This document shows positions 35,133 to 44,173 of a stretch of 64,000 bases of DNA, in pieces. The notes beneath the pieces are model-generated. The model was given only the letters and a program-made list of their open reading frames with translations, had not been told where the DNA came from and made no database searches. Each line of letters begins with the position of its first letter. Position 1 is the first letter of the stretch. The position numbers were made by a program, and so were the translations under genes. This DNA comes from Coriobacteriaceae bacterium (GTDB lineage Bacteria; Actinomycetota; Coriobacteriia; Coriobacteriales; Coriobacteriaceae), in assembly GCA_902363875.1 (NCBI GenBank), contig CABJBO010000004.1, forward strand, positions 1 to 64,000, in the 5' to 3' direction.

Positions 35133-35186
35133 AGAAATATCCTTTCGGCAAAAGATGTGGCGAAGGCTTTGGCGGCTGCCTTACAT

Positions 35187-36071
35187 CTATTTCAGTTCAT
35201 CGATATCGATATGCTCAATGCTCTTGAGCGGCTGACCAAAGATAAAGCTGCCCGCCACCGCAAACTCGGCAATGTTATCGGCCGTCGTGGCAAAACGATG
35301 CTGCGGCTCGGCGGCGACGCCCGCCAGCTGCTCGCGGCGCGTGAGGATATCGGTCAGCTCGCGCGTGGTCTCCTCGGCGGAACTCACGACGCGCACCCCA
35401 GGCCCCAGCGCATGGCGGATAGGTCCCACCAACAGCGGAAAATGCGTACAGCCGAGCACCACGGTATCGATACCGTGGTCGCGCAGTGGCTCAACCGTGG
35501 CACCCACCAGCGCACGCACGGCAGGCGTATCGAAGATGTCCTCGTTCTCAAGCCACTGCTCTTGCAGATGCGCACCCGAGGCGAGCTCGTGTTCGACAAC
35601 CTCGACAAAGCTCGAGGCGGGGCAGCCGTATACGTCGACGCCGGCATCTAGATCCTGAATGGCGCGCGTGTAAGCGCCCGAGCGAATGGTGAGGTTGGTG
35701 GCGAGCACGCCCACGCGACGCGAACGGGTACTGTTGATTGCCGCACGGGCACCCGGCGCGATCACGCCGATCACGGGAACGTCGAGCACCTGCTGGGCCA
35801 GACGTAAGGCCGCAGCTGTCGCCGTGTTGCAGGCGATGACCATAATCTTGACGTCGTGCTTCGACAGCCAACGGCCCGCCTGCAACGCAAACGAGCGCAC
35901 CTCATCCTCGGTGCGCGTGCCGTAGGGGCAGCGTTTGGTGTCGCCGAAGTAGTAGACGGACTCGTGCGGCAGCGCCGTCGCGATGGCGCGCGCAACCGTC
36001 AGACCGCCCAGGCCAGAATCGAACACACCGATCGGGCGCGTGTCGCCTGCCGGATTCTCGATATCGGACAT
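35187..36071 (-). CDS. murI: Glutamate racemase
   Basis: The 294-residue enzyme has both catalytic cysteines: IACNTATAAAL near residue 79 and VVLGCTHFPLLVGPI near residue 202. The start GVFDSGLGGLTVARAI and YFGDTKRCPYGTR are family hallmarks. It makes D-glutamate for peptidoglycan. It lies just upstream of rph, a common order, and close to murE. Confidence 0.97.
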   Translation of the reverse strand: MSDIENPAGDTRPIGVFDSGLGGLTVARAIATALPHESVYYFGDTKRCPYGTRTEDEVRSFALQAGRWLSKHDVKIMVIACNTATAAALRLAQQVLDVPVIGVIAPGARAAINSTRSRRVGVLATNLTIRSGAYTRAIQDLDAGVDVYGCPASSFVEVVEHELASGAHLQEQWLENEDIFDTPAVRALVGATVEPLRDHGIDTVVLGCTHFPLLVGPIRHALGPGVRVVSSAEETTRELTDILTRREQLAGVAAEPQHRFATTADNIAEFAVAGSFIFGQPLKSIEHIDIDELK

Positions 36072-36122
36072 TACCTCACCAGTCTCTCTCGAAAAGACAT
36101 ATCCAAGTGCGGCGACGCCGCG

Positions 36123-37034
36123 CTACGAACGCGCCGCGACCAGCAGCTCTGCCGTCGCCGCCCAACCGTCGACAATTTTGCCGCGCGTAACGAAAGCGTT
36201 CTCGCAAGCAGCCAGGAACTCGGGCGCGCCGGCGCTCGTCAGGCCATTCTCGACCAGACAGAACGTGCCCACGTGATCGGCCATGTAGAAGTCGGACTCG
36301 GAGTCGCCGAGCGCGAGCGTCTCCTCGCGCTCGATCCCCAGGTGCTCGCAGAAGCGCGCAATGGCGACGCCTTTGTTGAGACCCGCGGGGTTGATGTTGA
36401 ACGCGCGACCGTCCTCGACGCGATCGAGCTCGAGCGTCGTCGGCTTGGACAGATGCGTCAGGTGACCGTTACAGGCCCACACCAGGCCGCAGCCGGCCTC
36501 GTCGAGGATGGCCTGGACCTCATCGTCGGGCACATCGCCGCGCATGCCGACGGTGACCTCGCGGTACTTGTAGCCGGTCGACATGTCGTTGTGATACTCG
36601 ATCTTGTGCGGCCAGCGGGCGAGGATCTTCTCGCACACGCCGGTCTGCTCGATCACCTGGTGCGGAGTAAGGCCGCAGACGGGGTCGTAAGGCATGTCGC
36701 CAGTCAGATACTCCCAATCGTTGGCTTTGAGGTCGTACATGACCAGGCCGCCCATCTCACCAATGTAAGAGTTGAGGCCGAGCACGCGCGCGTCCTCGTG
36801 GATCATGGTACGGTTGCGGCCCGAGGTGGGAACCACCTGAATACCAGCGCGGGCAAGTGCCACGACGGCCTCGACGAGTTTGGTCGAGGGGTTGCCGTCG
36901 TTGTCGCACAGCACGCACGAGCCGGGTGCGAGCATCGTGGCATCCAGGTCGGTAAAGACGTACTTGACCTTGGCCAAGCGCTCGCGCATCTCGCCCGAAA
37001 GCTCGGCAACGGTCGGCAGGGTGTTGTGGGACAT
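36123..37034 (-). CDS. HAD-superfamily (Cof-like) phosphatase
   Basis: The 303-residue protein has HAD motif I in YVFTDLDATML (near residue 27), motif II VVPTSGRN, a long cap region, the lysine in NKGVAIARFCEHLGI and motif IV ALGDSESDFYMADHVG. This is the type IIB layout of Cof and sugar-phosphatases. The second motif I aspartate is present, but the usual D-x-D-G-T reads DLDATM. The substrate cannot be read from the sequence. It lies between murI and murE. Confidence 0.83.
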   Translation of the reverse strand: MSHNTLPTVAELSGEMRERLAKVKYVFTDLDATMLAPGSCVLCDNDGNPSTKLVEAVVALARAGIQVVPTSGRNRTMIHEDARVLGLNSYIGEMGGLVMYDLKANDWEYLTGDMPYDPVCGLTPHQVIEQTGVCEKILARWPHKIEYHNDMSTGYKYREVTVGMRGDVPDDEVQAILDEAGCGLVWACNGHLTHLSKPTTLELDRVEDGRAFNINPAGLNKGVAIARFCEHLGIEREETLALGDSESDFYMADHVGTFCLVENGLTSAGAPEFLAACENAFVTRGKIVDGWAATAELLVAARS

Positions 37035-37141
37035 GGTTACTCCGTTTACGTAGAAGGGTTTGGACTTGGACGGCATGTTTTGATTGAGGGAACACGCTTA
37101 TGGCGACAGCGCACTCAGGGCGCCGCCGCCATCATGGTTCA

Positions 37142-38704
37142 TTAGTCAAACTGGGTAACATCGATCAGGCGATTGGCCAACGAAAGGTCGCTCTCGATAG
37201 GCACGAACTCGTCACCCACGTGCATGAGCTCCTCGTCACCCTTTGCCAGCAGCAAGACAATGGTGGGAGCATTGGGGCTGACGTACTCCTCGCGCGCCGC
37301 CTTGAACGCCGCATGCACAGCGGCTTCGCGATCGAGGATGATCTCGTTCGGCGTATCGTCGGGAACATGCTCGGCAAGCTCGCGACAGACCTTCATCGGG
37401 TCCTCGTGAGCCGGGTCCTCGTTGGCAAAGATCATCAGGTCGGAATATGGTGCGGCCTCGCGCGGAAGCTGCTCGCGGCGCTCCTGCGCCTTGCCGCCGG
37501 CAGCGCCAAACACTGCAATGACTGGACTAGCGGGAAACGCGCGCTTGACCGACGAGAAAAGCGAACGGAACGAAAGCTGGTTGTGCGCATAGTCAACGAC
37601 GCAGATCACGCGGCCGTCCTTCGACTCCACGACCTCCATACGGCCCGGTACACGCAGTTTGGAGAGGCCCTTCTTGATAGCCTCGATACCGATGCCGATC
37701 TCGCGCGCAGCGGCGATAGCGACCAGCGCGTTTTCCACGTTAAAGTCGCCCGCGATGCCCAGCAGGACCTTCTCCCCCGCCTCGGACTCGTCGGCACACA
37801 GGCCATGCAGGTTAAACTCGATGTTAAAGCCGACCATGCGCACATCGCTCGCCCACAGGCTTGCCTCGGGATGCTCGACGCCAACGGTCACCAAGCGCTC
37901 GGCCGTCGACGCTGCCTCCAACACACGGTCAACCTCTTCGGTGCCCAGATTCACCACGGCGGTCTTCGCCTGGTCAAAGATCCTGAGTTTGCTCTCAAAA
38001 TAATCCTCAAACGTGGGGTGTTCGATCGGCGAGATGTGGTCACGGCCGATGTTGAGGAAGCACGCCACGTCAAACGGCAGATTCTCGACGCGTTGGTACT
38101 TGAGCGCCTGGCTCGAGACCTCCATGACCATGGACTGGCGACCTGACGTGCGGCAGTTGGCGATATGGCGCCAGACCTCGGGGGCCTCGGGCGTAGTATT
38201 GGTGCTCTCGTAGCACTCGATGCCATCGTCGGTACTCACCGAGCCGATCATGCCGCAGGACTCGCCCGCTGCCTTGATGATGGACTGAAGCATAAAAGCG
38301 GCCGTGGTCTTTCCCTTGGTACCGGTGATGCCCACGATCTTGACATCGTGGTCGGGACGGTCGTAGACCTCCGGCGGCAACAGGGCCATGGCCGTGCGAA
38401 CGCTATCAACAACCAGCATCGCAGCACCGCTCTCCTGCGCCAGCGGCTCCAGAGACTCGACCAGCGACTCCTCGCACACAAATGCGACGGCGCCCGCATC
38501 GAGCGCCATGCTCAAAAACGCGGGCTTAAAGGCAGCACCTTTGCAAAAGAACACGTCACCTGCCGAGACCGCGCGCGAATCAAACGAGCAGCCGGTCACG
38601 GCACGCTCGTCAACCTGCTCTGATGCGCGCAGCTTACCGCACACATCGAGAAGCTTGGCAAGCGTATCGACCGTGGTCACGGTCGCGGAATCCGAATGGT
38701 GCAT
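37142..38704 (-). CDS. murE: UDP-MurNAc-tripeptide synthetase MurE (non-DAP type)
   Basis: The 520-residue ligase has the Mur P-loop GITGTKGKTTAAFML near residue 124, ESTNTTPEAPEVWRHI, EVSSQALKYQRVENL and the C-terminal-domain motif VVDYAHNQLS. Enzymes that add meso-diaminopimelate carry DNPR at the amino-acid site; here the corresponding stretch reads ANEDPAHEDP (about residues 427-436), so the arginine is an alanine, as in lysine-adding MurE (DNPANDDP). The substrate is therefore likely lysine or ornithine. It acts in the cytoplasm. Confidence 0.92.
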   Translation of the reverse strand: MHHSDSATVTTVDTLAKLLDVCGKLRASEQVDERAVTGCSFDSRAVSAGDVFFCKGAAFKPAFLSMALDAGAVAFVCEESLVESLEPLAQESGAAMLVVDSVRTAMALLPPEVYDRPDHDVKIVGITGTKGKTTAAFMLQSIIKAAGESCGMIGSVSTDDGIECYESTNTTPEAPEVWRHIANCRTSGRQSMVMEVSSQALKYQRVENLPFDVACFLNIGRDHISPIEHPTFEDYFESKLRIFDQAKTAVVNLGTEEVDRVLEAASTAERLVTVGVEHPEASLWASDVRMVGFNIEFNLHGLCADESEAGEKVLLGIAGDFNVENALVAIAAAREIGIGIEAIKKGLSKLRVPGRMEVVESKDGRVICVVDYAHNQLSFRSLFSSVKRAFPASPVIAVFGAAGGKAQERREQLPREAAPYSDLMIFANEDPAHEDPMKVCRELAEHVPDDTPNEIILDREAAVHAAFKAAREEYVSPNAPTIVLLLAKGDEELMHVGDEFVPIESDLSLANRLIDVTQFD

Positions 38705-38766
38705 CTTTCACCTTTCTCAGCCATTTGGCAGGGACGGTTTTTATAGTAACTGAAACGCACCCACGC

Positions 38767-38792
38767 AAAAACGGCTCCCGGAGGAGCCGTTA
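38767..38792 (-). terminator. Terminator after asnB
   Basis: AACGGCTCC and GGAGCCGTT form a perfect 9-bp stem with a short loop, followed on the minus strand by TTTTGCG. Confidence 0.88.
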
Positions 38793-38816
38793 CGCGCAGG
38801 CGTTCGTAAGCCGAGG

Positions 38817-40697
38817 CTAGGCAGCCTGAACAGCGGGCTGGTCCTCGTCGATAAAGAAGCGCTTGTACCACACCAGGAACACGAGCGGCGTATAGATCTT
38901 GCGCTGGAAATCGCCCTTGCCCGCAAAGTGCAGATCGAGCAGGTGCATGAGCTCGTCGGTATCGAAGAACTCGCTTGCCCACGGCGCGGTGAAGTACTCC
39001 TTGACATAGTCGTACCACTTTTGCTCGCGCAGCCAGTAGACAATCGGCACCGGGAAGCCCACCTTGGGACGGGTGGCCCACTCATCGGGCAGCGACTTGT
39101 TGGCAGCGTGGCGGAGTACCTGTTTGTTGCCGTTCTCGTTGATGCGGTAGCGGTCGGGAATGTGCTCGGCGAACTCCATGACTTTGCGGTCCAGGAAGGG
39201 CACGCGCAGCTCCAGCGAGTGCGCCATGCACATCTTGTCGGCCTTGAGCAGAATGTCGCCCGGGAGCCACATGTTCATGTCCAGGTACTGCTTCTTGACC
39301 AGCTCGGGCTGACCCTTCACGCGCGCATAGATGGGAGCGGCAAGCTCGAAGGCGCCATCGCCGGTGTTGTACTCGGGCTTGAGCACGCCGTCGACCTCGC
39401 GCTCCGGCCATACCAGAGCCTGTCCCAGGAACGACTTCTCGGGAATCTCGGCACCCTTGACCAGGAAGTTATGTCCCTTGAAGTACGGCATATGCAACGC
39501 CAGGTTACCGAGCGCGCGACGGATGGGCAGCGGCACCATCTTTTTGTACTTGCGGACTGGGACCGTGTCCTCGTAGTAGGCGTAGCCGCCAAAGAGCTCG
39601 TCGGCGCCTTCGCCCGAAAGCACGACGGTGACGTCCTTGCGGGCCATCTCGGCCAAGAACCACAGCGGCACGGAAGACAGGTTGGACTGCGGCTCGTCCA
39701 TGTGATACTGGATGTCCTCGAGCGCACCGAAGAACTCGTCGGCGGTAATCATCTTGCGGACATTCTCGACGCCGAGCTTATCGGAAAGCTCCTTGGCGTA
39801 GTTAGTCTCGTTGAAGTTCTTGTAGTCAAAGCCCACCGAGAAGGTCTTGTCGGGCATGAGGCAAGCGGCGATGTAGCTGGAGTCGACGCCGCCGGAAAGG
39901 AACGACGCGACCTTGACGTCGGCGATGCGATGGGCCTCGACGCTCTCGTGCACGACCTCATCCAGCTCGTCGACGTACTCCTCGAACGGCTTCTCGACGG
40001 CAGAGTAATCGCAATCCCAGTAGCGCTCGATGTTCATCTTGCCGGTCGGGATGTCTACGGTAAAGTAATGCGCCGGCGGCAGCTTGTAGACACCCTCGAA
40101 GAAGGTCTCCTCGGTTGCCGAATACTGCAGCGTCATGTACGGACGCAGGGCCTTTTTGTTGACCGCCTTGTGGAAGTGCGGGTAGTCTAGGAAGCTCTTG
40201 ATCTCGGAACCAAAGAGCACGCCCGGAGCGCCGTCGCCCGCATCGGCCATGGGATAGTAGTAGAGCGGCTTGATGCCAAAGATATCGCGGGCGCCAAAAA
40301 GCTTGTTCTTCTTCTTGTCCCAGATGACGAAGGCGTACATACCGCGCAGGCGATCAAGTACTGCCTCGCCCCACTCCTCATAGCCGTGCAGGAGGCTCTC
40401 GGTGTCGGCGCCGCAGTGGAACTTATAGCCCTTGGCCTCGAGCTCGGAACGGAGTTCTTGGAAGTTGTAGATCTCGCCGTTGAAGACGATAACGACGCTG
40501 CCGTCCTCATTGGCCATGGGCTGAGCGCCGGCCTCGGTCAGGTCGAGGATCGACAGGCGGCGGAAGCCGAGGGCAACGCGGCCGTCGATAAACTGACCGC
40601 CCATGTCGGGACCGCGATGGACGATGCGGTCCATCATCTTGGTGAGCACCTCGGATTGGTTATCCGTCCCACCGACAAAACCGACAAAACCGCACAT
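38817..40697 (-). CDS. asnB: Glutamine-hydrolysing asparagine synthetase
   Basis: The 626-residue protein begins MCGFVGFVGG, so Cys2 is the glutaminase nucleophile, and has RGPDMGGQF and FNGEIYNFQELR. The synthetase part has the PP-loop SFLSGGVDSSYIAA near residue 261 and SGEGADELFGGY near residue 369. It makes asparagine from aspartate and glutamine with ATP. AGGGGATAGTAT precedes the ATG. Some members of this class act in wall modification, but nothing here points to that. Confidence 0.94.
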   Translation of the reverse strand: MCGFVGFVGGTDNQSEVLTKMMDRIVHRGPDMGGQFIDGRVALGFRRLSILDLTEAGAQPMANEDGSVVIVFNGEIYNFQELRSELEAKGYKFHCGADTESLLHGYEEWGEAVLDRLRGMYAFVIWDKKKNKLFGARDIFGIKPLYYYPMADAGDGAPGVLFGSEIKSFLDYPHFHKAVNKKALRPYMTLQYSATEETFFEGVYKLPPAHYFTVDIPTGKMNIERYWDCDYSAVEKPFEEYVDELDEVVHESVEAHRIADVKVASFLSGGVDSSYIAACLMPDKTFSVGFDYKNFNETNYAKELSDKLGVENVRKMITADEFFGALEDIQYHMDEPQSNLSSVPLWFLAEMARKDVTVVLSGEGADELFGGYAYYEDTVPVRKYKKMVPLPIRRALGNLALHMPYFKGHNFLVKGAEIPEKSFLGQALVWPEREVDGVLKPEYNTGDGAFELAAPIYARVKGQPELVKKQYLDMNMWLPGDILLKADKMCMAHSLELRVPFLDRKVMEFAEHIPDRYRINENGNKQVLRHAANKSLPDEWATRPKVGFPVPIVYWLREQKWYDYVKEYFTAPWASEFFDTDELMHLLDLHFAGKGDFQRKIYTPLVFLVWYKRFFIDEDQPAVQAA

Positions 40698-40884
40698 ATA
40701 CTATCCCCTCTGCTGTTGCTGGGTATCAAATCGAATCAGTAGCTTTTGAGTATACCCGAGGGCGTAAAGAGGGGCGGAATGTTCAGGCAATCTCAACTGA
40801 ATCAGCTCCGCTGTGACACGCGACGGTTACCTTTAATGGATATGAGATGAATGAGGCGATTGTTTTGCTATACTCTCTCCGCAC

Positions 40885-40960
40885 GGGCGATTGGCGCAAC
40901 GGTTAGCGCAGGTGCTTTACACGCACAAGGCTGGGGGTTCGAATCCCTCATCGCCCACCA
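40885..40960 (+). tRNA. tRNA-Val (anticodon TAC)
   Basis: Acceptor GGGCGAT/ATCGCCC, anticodon loop TTTACAC, T-arm GGGGGTTCGAATCCCTC and encoded CCA. A TATACT -10-like box lies at 40869-40874. It is one of the few plus-strand RNA genes here and is followed by repeats of its own 3' end. Confidence 0.95.
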
Positions 40961-41410
40961 CTGATTTGATAGGCTCCCAGCTATGAGGGCCTTTCATTTT
41001 TGGGCCCATCGCAGAGGGATTCGAACCCGAAAGGGTGCGGAGCTGAGGAAACGCGAAGCGTTTTCCAGCGCAGCACGCGAGGGCCGCAGGCCCGAAGCGA
41101 AAGCGGGCGGCGTCAGCCGCACGCGACATCCCTCATCGCCCACCACTGATTTGATAGGCTCCCAGCTATGGGGGCCTTTCTTTTTTGGGCCCAGCGCATG
41201 GGGTTCGAACCCGCCAGGGTGCGGAGCTGAGGAAACGCGCAAGCGTTTTCCAGCGCAGCACGCGAGGAGCGGAGCGGCGAAGCGGGGCGCGGGCGGCGCC
41301 GGCCGCACGCGGACATCCCTCATCGCCCACCACTGAATTGTTAGGCCTCCAGCGATGGAGGCCTTTCCTTTTTCAGGCCCAGCGCATGGGATTCGAACCC
41401 GCCAGCACGT
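40943..41410 (+). repeat. Tandem units repeating the tRNA-Val 3' end and terminator
   Basis: Three units begin with the tRNA 3' end ATCCCTCATCGCCCACCA at 40943, 41128 and 41315 (spacing 185 and 187). Each then has a terminator hairpin (AGGCTCCC/GGGGGCCT type, followed by T-rich sequence) and a GGGCCCAGCGCATGGG-like word running into TTCGAACCCG. Units 1 and 2 continue into a GC-rich, hairpin-dense block; unit 3 breaks off near 41410. The first terminator (40970-41001) probably serves the tRNA. The other two copies lack the 5' part of a tRNA. Confidence 0.85.
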
Positions 41411-41440
41411 CTGTCACAAAGGCCGTGGCCAAAAAATGGC

Positions 41441-41627
41441 AAAAATGAGTACTGCTACCTTGCTTACAACATATCAAAAGATAGTATTTGCTTAAGTTAC
41501 GCAACATATGTCCATTATAAGGACTAACAATTGGATCAAAATCGTACATTCATCGCCATTTCGACTAGCTATCTGGCCTTATTAGTCCAAAATTGCTGCT
41601 ACCAAATCGATAACAGTACTCATATTT
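41441..41627. repeat. AT-rich segment with terminal inverted repeats
   Basis: AAAAATGAGTACTGCT (41441-41456) and AACAGTACTCATATTT (41612-41627) are inverted repeats with 14 of 16 matches, bounding 187 bases of AT-rich DNA in a GC-rich genome. No gene lies inside. It resembles a small non-autonomous element. The remaining sequence to the argD stop at 41759 holds nothing I recognise. Confidence 0.5.
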
Positions 41628-41758
41628 GATGTTTTTTGACCAGCAGGTCTCCCCGCCTTAGCAAATCTAAGGCAAAACGGGCTCCAGACCGCTGAATCAT
41701 GCCACATAGGGCACGTCCGCAGTCCGGAACCCGGTCAAAGTTAAGTTATTTCGCTGTG

Positions 41759-43042
41759 TTAGGCCAAAACGTCCGACAGGATCTCGATCAGACTGTCCAC
41801 GTCGGATTCCTCGCAGACGAGCGGCGGCAGGAAACGCAGCGTATGGGCACCCGTAGCGTTAATCACGGCACCAGCCCCCAATGCACGGGCCACAACGTCG
41901 TGTGCATCACCCGCAGTATCGTCCAGATCGCAGCCGAGCATCAAGCCGCGGCCACGCACCTCGGTCACGTTCGGCAGCTTGGCGAGCTTTGCCTCCATAT
42001 AGGCGCCTACCTTGGCAGCGTGGTCGGCATAATCGCCGCGCACGAGTGCGGAGAGCGTCGCGGCACACGCCGCGATGGCCAAGCAGCTACCGCCAAAGGT
42101 CGAGCCGTGGTCGCCCGGCTTAAACACGTCGGCAATCTCCTTCTTTGCCACGACGGCACCCATGGGCACGCCATCAGCAATGCCCTTGGCAAGGCTCATG
42201 ATGTCGGGTTCCACGCCATAGGTTTGGAATGCAAACGGCTTGCCGGAGCGGAAGATGCCGCACTGGACCTCGTCGGCGATAAGCACGGCGCCCACTTCGT
42301 GTGCCAGGTCGCGCGCTGCCGCCATAAACTCCTCGGTCATGGGGTGCACACCGCTCTCGCCCTGGATCGGCTCGAGCATCACGGCACAAATTTCGCTCCC
42401 CAGCTGCTTAAAGATCGCACGCAGTTCATCGATATCGTTGGGCGTGCAGGCCACAAAGCCACCCGGCAGTGGGCGGAAACTATCCTGCAGCCAATCCTGC
42501 ATGGTGGCGGCAATGGTCTCGAGCGTACGGCCGTGGAAGCCGCCGCGCATGCACACGATGGTGTTGCCGCCGTTACCGGCACGCTTGGCGTACAGGCGCG
42601 CGAGCTTCATCGAGCCCTCGTTGGCCTCGGCGCCGGAGTTGGCAAAGAAGGTCTCCCACACCTGCTCGTCCGCAGCCGGGGCACCAAGAGCAGCTGCCGT
42701 GGTCTCATCGCCGGCGGCAATGGCATCGGCAAGCACGCGCGCACCATCTGCGTCGTCGTTAGCAAGCTTGGACAGCAGCGCCGCGACCTGTCCGCGCTGC
42801 TCAATGTAGAAGTAATTGGAGACATGCATGAGCTTTTTGGTCTGTGCCTCAAGTGCCGAGAGCACAGCCAGGTTGCCATGACCTAGGCTGCACACGCCGA
42901 TGCCGGCAAGAAAGTCGAGGTACTCACGGCCATCGTCGCCGGTGAGCTTCATGCCGTGACCCTCGACAAACTCGACCGGAGAGCGGCCAAAGGTATACAT
43001 AACGTAATGGGATTCAAGCGATTGCTGAGCTGCAAGTGACAT
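41759..43042 (-). CDS. argD: Acetylornithine aminotransferase
   Basis: The 427-residue class III aminotransferase has the family start FGRSPVEFVEGHGMKLTGDDG, the cofactor segment FFANSGAEANEGSMKLAR, and GAVLIADEVQCGIFRSGKPF followed by the lysine in MSLAKGIADGVPMGAVV that binds pyridoxal phosphate. It converts acetylglutamate semialdehyde to acetylornithine. It is the last gene of argC-J-B-D. A stretch around residues 110-125 (AIAAGDETTAAALGAPAA) is an insertion relative to what I expect of the family. Confidence 0.94.
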   Translation of the reverse strand: MSLAAQQSLESHYVMYTFGRSPVEFVEGHGMKLTGDDGREYLDFLAGIGVCSLGHGNLAVLSALEAQTKKLMHVSNYFYIEQRGQVAALLSKLANDDADGARVLADAIAAGDETTAAALGAPAADEQVWETFFANSGAEANEGSMKLARLYAKRAGNGGNTIVCMRGGFHGRTLETIAATMQDWLQDSFRPLPGGFVACTPNDIDELRAIFKQLGSEICAVMLEPIQGESGVHPMTEEFMAAARDLAHEVGAVLIADEVQCGIFRSGKPFAFQTYGVEPDIMSLAKGIADGVPMGAVVAKKEIADVFKPGDHGSTFGGSCLAIAACAATLSALVRGDYADHAAKVGAYMEAKLAKLPNVTEVRGRGLMLGCDLDDTAGDAHDVVARALGAGAVINATGAHTLRFLPPLVCEESDVDSLIEILSDVLA

Positions 43043-43111
43043 GGGATGCCTTTCGTTGGGCGCCAGACGGCGCAGGCCTATGGGTGCAGGAATGGGGCGG
43101 CTGCGAGTCAG

Positions 43112-44092
43112 TTAGACCGTCTGAAGCTTCTCGACCTCGTCGAGGTTCTCGGTCAGACGCGCCGCAAAGGTCGAAAGCGGATGCGGATGCGTATCGAACT
43201 CGTAAGCCGTCTCGGTGGAATGGATCACGGTGCCGACGCCGGCATCGGTCAGCAGCTCCAGCAGCAGCGAATGCGGCGTGGTGCCGTTGATGATGTGAGC
43301 GCGAAATACGCCGCCGGCAAGCGCATCGACGGCCGCACGCAGCTTGGGAATCATGCCCTTATCGACCTCGCCGCCGTAGAGCATTTCGTTAACCTCGTCG
43401 AGCGTTAGGTTGGAGATGAGTGAGTCTTTATCGCTAAAGTCCTTGTACAGGCCGTCGACGTCGGTCAAAAAGATCGCCTTATGCGCATGCAGCGCCGCCG
43501 CAACGGCACCGGCGGCGGTATCGGCGTTGATGTTGAAGAAACCGCCGTCCTCCCCCGCCGCGACGGTAGCGATGACGGGGATGTACTCGCTATCGAGCAG
43601 GCGCTCGATATAGTCGGTGTTGACGTGCGTGACCTTGCCTACGCGGCCGAGTTCGGGGTCGAGCGGCTCGGCGATGAGCGTACCGGCATCGCTGCCCGAA
43701 ACGCCCACGGCCAGGTTGCCGTGATGGTTGAGCGCCGCGACCAGCTCCTGGTTGACCTTGCCGCCCAGCACCTCGCGCACGATATCCATGGTCGCCGGCG
43801 TGGTCACGCGCTGGCCGTTCATAAACTCGACGGGGATGTCGTAGTGGCTAAGCGCCTCGTTGATGGCCTTGCCGCCACCGTGCACGATAACAGGGCGCAT
43901 GCCGATGATCTTGAGCAGGACGATGTCGCTCATCACGTCGCGGCGCAGCTGCTCATCAACCATGGCGGCTCCGCCATATTTGATAACAACCGTCTTGCCG
44001 GTCAGGTTCTTAATCCACGGCAGCGCTTCGAACAGCAGCTGCGCGGTTGCTTCGTTGGATTCACTCGAACGACAATCGCGTGCGAATTTCAT
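43112..44092 (-). CDS. argB: Acetylglutamate kinase
   Basis: The 326-residue amino-acid kinase has KTVVIKYGGAAM near residue 31, PVIVHGGGKAINEAL, NQELVAALNHHGNLAVGVSGSDAG and NINADTAAGAVAAALHA. It phosphorylates N-acetylglutamate, often under feedback control by arginine. MKFARDCRSSESNEATAQLL at 44092 follows GAGG by 6 bases; the open frame is 20 codons longer. The N-terminal helix resembles that of arginine-sensitive hexameric enzymes, which is an inference. Confidence 0.94.
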   Translation of the reverse strand: MKFARDCRSSESNEATAQLLFEALPWIKNLTGKTVVIKYGGAAMVDEQLRRDVMSDIVLLKIIGMRPVIVHGGGKAINEALSHYDIPVEFMNGQRVTTPATMDIVREVLGGKVNQELVAALNHHGNLAVGVSGSDAGTLIAEPLDPELGRVGKVTHVNTDYIERLLDSEYIPVIATVAAGEDGGFFNINADTAAGAVAAALHAHKAIFLTDVDGLYKDFSDKDSLISNLTLDEVNEMLYGGEVDKGMIPKLRAAVDALAGGVFRAHIINGTTPHSLLLELLTDAGVGTVIHSTETAYEFDTHPHPLSTFAARLTENLDEVEKLQTV

Positions 44093-44173
44093 AATCTGCC
44101 TCGTCTTTCGTATCGTTATCGCGCCGTGCTCCGCTGTCCGCAATCGCGGCAAGATGCGCAGCGTGCCTGGAAT

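Noticed and set aside
40869..40874. Full promoter call for tRNA-Val
   Set aside because: TATACT is a good -10 box, but no convincing -35 box stands at the right distance, so only the -10 is mentioned under the tRNA.
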